64,000 nt of DNA from UBA1189 sp045594245 (lineage in GTDB: Bacteria; Bacteroidota; Bacteroidia; Bacteroidales; Bacteroidaceae). Location: positions 1 through 64,000 of the forward strand of contig JAZNYG010000023.1 of assembly GCA_045594245.1 (NCBI GenBank). Reading direction: 5' to 3'. The stretch's first letter is position 1; the number at the start of each line of letters is the position of its first letter. A program made the translations under genes and the position numbers. Positions 61,822 to 64,000 of the stretch are shown here, one piece after another. The notes under the pieces are model-generated. The model saw only the letters and a program-made list of their open reading frames with translations, was not told where the DNA came from and did no database searches.

Positions 61822-62751
61822 ATGGAAAAGACCAAATGCCTTATCATAGGCTCAGGCCCTGCTGGATACACAGCGGCCATCTACACTGGTAGAGCAAACA
61901 TCCCCACCATCCTCTACGAAGGATTGCAACCTGGCGGACAGCTCACCATTACTACCGAGATTGAAAACTTCCCCGGCTACCCTCAGGGCATCAGCGGCCC
62001 CGAGATGATGGACGACCTCCGCCTGCAGGCCGAGCGCTTCGGTGCCGACATGCGCAGCGGTATCATCACCAAGACCGACCTCTCACAGCGCCCCTTCCAC
62101 GTCACCGTTGATGACGGCACTGAGATTGAGGCCGAGACCATCATCATCGCCACAGGCGCATCGGCCAAGTACCTCGGGCTTGAGGACGAGAAGAAATATG
62201 CCGGTATGGGCGTAAGCGCCTGTGCCACCTGCGACGGCTTCTTCTACCGCAAGAAGGTGGTAGCCGTAGTGGGCGGTGGCGACACTGCTTGCGAGGAGGC
62301 CAGCTACCTCGCCGGTCTTGCCAGCAAGGTATACCTCATCGTGCGCAAGAACTACCTCCGCGCCAGCCAGATTATGCAGGACCGCGTCATGCAGAATCCC
62401 AAGATTGAGGTTCTCTTCGAGCACAATGTCACTGGCCTCTTCGGCGACAACGGCGTTGAGGGAGCCCACGTGGTAAAGCGCAAGGGCGAAGCCGACGAGC
62501 AGCACTACGACATCGCCATCGACGGACTCTTCCTCGCCATCGGCCACAACCCCAACTCTGAGATCTTCCGCAAGTATCTCGACACCGACGAGACGGGCTA
62601 CATCCTCACTCAAGGAGCCTCTCCCGCCACCAACGTGCCCGGTGTATATGCCGCTGGCGACGTGGCCGACCCCCGCTACCGCCAAGCCATCGTAGCTGCT
62701 GGCAGTGGCTGTAAGGCAGCCCTCGAGGTGGAGAAGTTCTTGGCTGAGTAA
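61822..62751 (+). CDS. trxB: thioredoxin reductase
   Basis: The 309-residue flavoenzyme has the FAD motif IIGSGPAGYTAAIYTGRA (residues 8-25), the redox-active CATC (Cys134, Cys137) in SACATCDGFF, the NADPH motif VVGGGDTACEEA, and the C-terminal GVYAAGDVADPRYRQAIVAA. It reduces thioredoxin with NADPH. The length is standard. The only anomaly is the heptamer array that fills its 5' gap. Confidence 0.96.
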   Translation: MEKTKCLIIGSGPAGYTAAIYTGRANIPTILYEGLQPGGQLTITTEIENFPGYPQGISGPEMMDDLRLQAERFGADMRSGIITKTDLSQRPFHVTVDDGTEIEAETIIIATGASAKYLGLEDEKKYAGMGVSACATCDGFFYRKKVVAVVGGGDTACEEASYLAGLASKVYLIVRKNYLRASQIMQDRVMQNPKIEVLFEHNVTGLFGDNGVEGAHVVKRKGEADEQHYDIAIDGLFLAIGHNPNSEIFRKYLDTDETGYILTQGASPATNVPGVYAAGDVADPRYRQAIVAAGSGCKAALEVEKFLAE

Positions 62752-62778
62752 AAACATACTTTTGATGACAACAAAAAA

Positions 62779-62806
62779 CAGAGGCTGACACATGTGCTGG
62801 CCTCTG
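62779..62806 (+). terminator. possible terminator of trxB
   Basis: CAGAGGC and GCCTCTG arms flank a loop of about 14 bases. The following sequence is only moderately T-rich (ACTCATTTT). Confidence 0.5.
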
Positions 62807-62865
62807 ACTCATTTTAGGAAACCATCTAAGAAACTATTAAAACGTAACTGAATGTATTATTTTAG

Positions 62866-63030
62866 GCGCTAGGTTCCTTATTGGCTAAACATATAGAAAG
62901 TATTCATCCATGCGAACAACAAGCGAGTGCTATTATAGAAGCATATGATTATTTTGAAATTAAAACAGAACCAACATACCGAAAAAAGAAAGTGCATCTT
63001 TGTGAAATAGAATTAGGAATCTTCACCTAG
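62866..63030 (+). pseudogene. orphan coding relic between trxB and the GH5 gene
   Basis: A 54-codon open stretch without a start codon, directly after an in-frame TAG, reads ALGSLLAKHIESIHPCEQQA and later AYDYFEIKTEPTYRKKKVHL, ending ELGIFT. The composition looks protein-like (charged and aromatic residues well mixed), but no family is recognised. The rest of the gap up to 63125 holds only the GH5 promoter. Confidence 0.3.
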
Positions 63031-63069
63031 TTTACTATACACTATCCCTGCAAGAGTTTCCTTAATTAT

Positions 63070-63101
63070 TTTGGGATTCTCAAAAGTATTACATATTTTT
63101 G
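63070..63101 (+). promoter_or_regulatory. promoter of the GH5 gene
   Basis: TTTG at 63070-63073 and TATTTTTG at 63094-63101 with a 20-bp spacer, 25 bp before the start codon at 63126. Confidence 0.75.
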
Positions 63102-63125
63102 CACAAGAACTTCAAAAGAAGCATC

Positions 63126-64000
63126 ATGGGTACAAAATTATTGAATGTATTACTTACAATCCTAATAGCAGCTATTATGTGGAGCTGTAAGGAATATAGA
63201 ATCACAAACTATATTACTACAGAAAACTCACAATTTATTAAAAATAGACAACCATACCATTACATTGGATGCAACATCTGGTATGCCTCCATACTGGGTT
63301 CTAGGGGTATGGGTGGCAATCGTGAGCGCCTGTGCCATGAGTTAGACCAGTTGAAGGAACTGGGAATTACCAACGTACGAATACTCTCCGGTCCCGACGC
63401 TGGAAGCCTCCTTGCCAACACCGCCAAACCCTACTTGCAAACAGCTCCGGGAGTACTCAACGACACCATCCTTGAGGGACTCGACTATGTCATCGCCGAA
63501 CTGGAGAAGCGCGATATGGATGCTGTCATCTACCTAAACAATGCGTGGGACTGGAGCGGTGGGTATGGCTTCTACCTCAAGGAATGTGGCTATGGTGACT
63601 CGCCCAATGCGAATGTGGAAGGGGGATACGACCGCTATGTGGACTACTGCGCCGACTTCTCACGCGACACCTGTGCACAGGCATTATATTATAAGTATAT
63701 CGAGCAAATCGTTTCGCGCCACAATACCATCACCGGGCGTCCTTACAAGGAGGAGCCTGCCATCATGGCATGGCAACTGTGCAATGAGCCGCGCCCCTTT
63801 GCACGCGACAACAACACGAAGGAGATGTTTGCTCAATGGATAGCCCGCGCTGCTGCACTCATCAAGAGCATTGACCCCAACCACCTTGTATCTACAGGCA
63901 GTGAGGGCACCGTAGGCTGCGAAGCCGACGTCGAACTTTGTGAGCGCATTCATGCCGACCCAAATATCGACTACCTAACCATACACATCTGGCCTGTCAA
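63126..64000 (+). CDS. GH5 beta-mannanase-like lipoprotein, N-terminal part (cut by window edge)
   Basis: The frame starts at ATG 63126 and is open to the end of the window (291 codons). A lipoprotein signal ends in AAIMWSCKE (Cys21). The catalytic barrel begins with YHYIGCNIWYASILGSRGMG, and later contains VIYLNNAWDWSGGYGFYLKE and the acid/base motif MAWQLCNEPRP (Glu of NEP). This combination is typical of GH5 subfamily 7 beta-mannanases. The second catalytic glutamate lies beyond the window. It would cut beta-mannan at the outer surface or in the periplasm. Confidence 0.85.
   Translation, partial: MGTKLLNVLLTILIAAIMWSCKEYRITNYITTENSQFIKNRQPYHYIGCNIWYASILGSRGMGGNRERLCHELDQLKELGITNVRILSGPDAGSLLANTAKPYLQTAPGVLNDTILEGLDYVIAELEKRDMDAVIYLNNAWDWSGGYGFYLKECGYGDSPNANVEGGYDRYVDYCADFSRDTCAQALYYKYIEQIVSRHNTITGRPYKEEPAIMAWQLCNEPRPFARDNNTKEMFAQWIARAAALIKSIDPNHLVSTGSEGTVGCEADVELCERIHADPNIDYLTIHIWPV

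Overview
The window comes from a member of the Bacteroidales, most likely Prevotellaceae or Bacteroidaceae. Evidence seen directly: many genes are preceded by the Bacteroidota promoter pattern (TTTG or TTG, about 20 bp, TAnnTTTG); the gene content includes a PASTA-RluD-Ddl group, DUF4249/TonB-dependent receptor, DUF4835, capsule-assembly Wzi, a NagB-PIG-L fusion, an anaerobic sulfatase-maturating enzyme, a 58-residue histone H1-like protein and a smalltalk micro-protein. Base composition is near balanced throughout, with no obvious plasmid or phage block.

Layout. 1-3769 (minus): ddl (cut by the window edge), an RluD-type pseudouridine synthase, a PASTA membrane protein and a GH29 alpha-L-fucosidase lipoprotein. 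3770-6950 is a decayed accessory zone: a truncated HU-type gene, a smalltalk gene, a perfect 31-bp inverted repeat, one IS3-family element with a broken orfA/orfB relation, and a relic ORF. 7387-13470: a serine-type sulfatase divergent from a very large secreted CotH/dockerin/cohesin-like protein. 13481-17416: a Crp-family regulator divergent from an outer-membrane barrel protein. 17517-23035: housekeeping and stress genes (histone-like, flotillin/NfeD, rubrerythrin, split 5'-nucleotidase, rplS). 23401-27949: anSME, NagB-PIG-L, MnmA. 28041-32542: a three-gene envelope operon (unknown lipoprotein, TonB receptor, DUF4249). 32795-33538: a compact non-housekeeping element made of two homologous convergent small ORFs around a multi-stem inverted repeat and a 22-bp tandem array. 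33626-36863: MATE transporter, cytidylate-kinase-like protein, phosphodiesterase, DUF4890-like protein. 36933-37341: candidate structured RNA, tRNA-Thr(TGT) and a probable SRP RNA.

37528-41878 (plus) carries a DUF4835 protein and a Wzi/lipocalin/PagL-like envelope trio. It converges on a 13.6-kb minus-strand Wzx/Wzy polysaccharide operon running from the initiating sugar transferase (55526) through Wza, Wzz, polymerase, flippase, two glycosyltransferases, a heparinase-II/III-like protein and a bi-domain oxidoreductase to an acyltransferase (41963). 55729-64000 (plus): fabD, an intracellular GH13 enzyme, FtsK, a LolA-like protein, trxB and the start of a GH5 mannanase-like lipoprotein.

Together the accessory genes suggest a glycan-feeding gut or oral anaerobe: fucosidase, sulfatase plus its maturase, amino-sugar deaminase, GH13 and GH5 enzymes, and a surface polysaccharide with its outer-membrane assembly factors. 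Short heptamer arrays between genes recur across the window. The most interesting unexplained piece is the 32.8-33.5 kb composite element.
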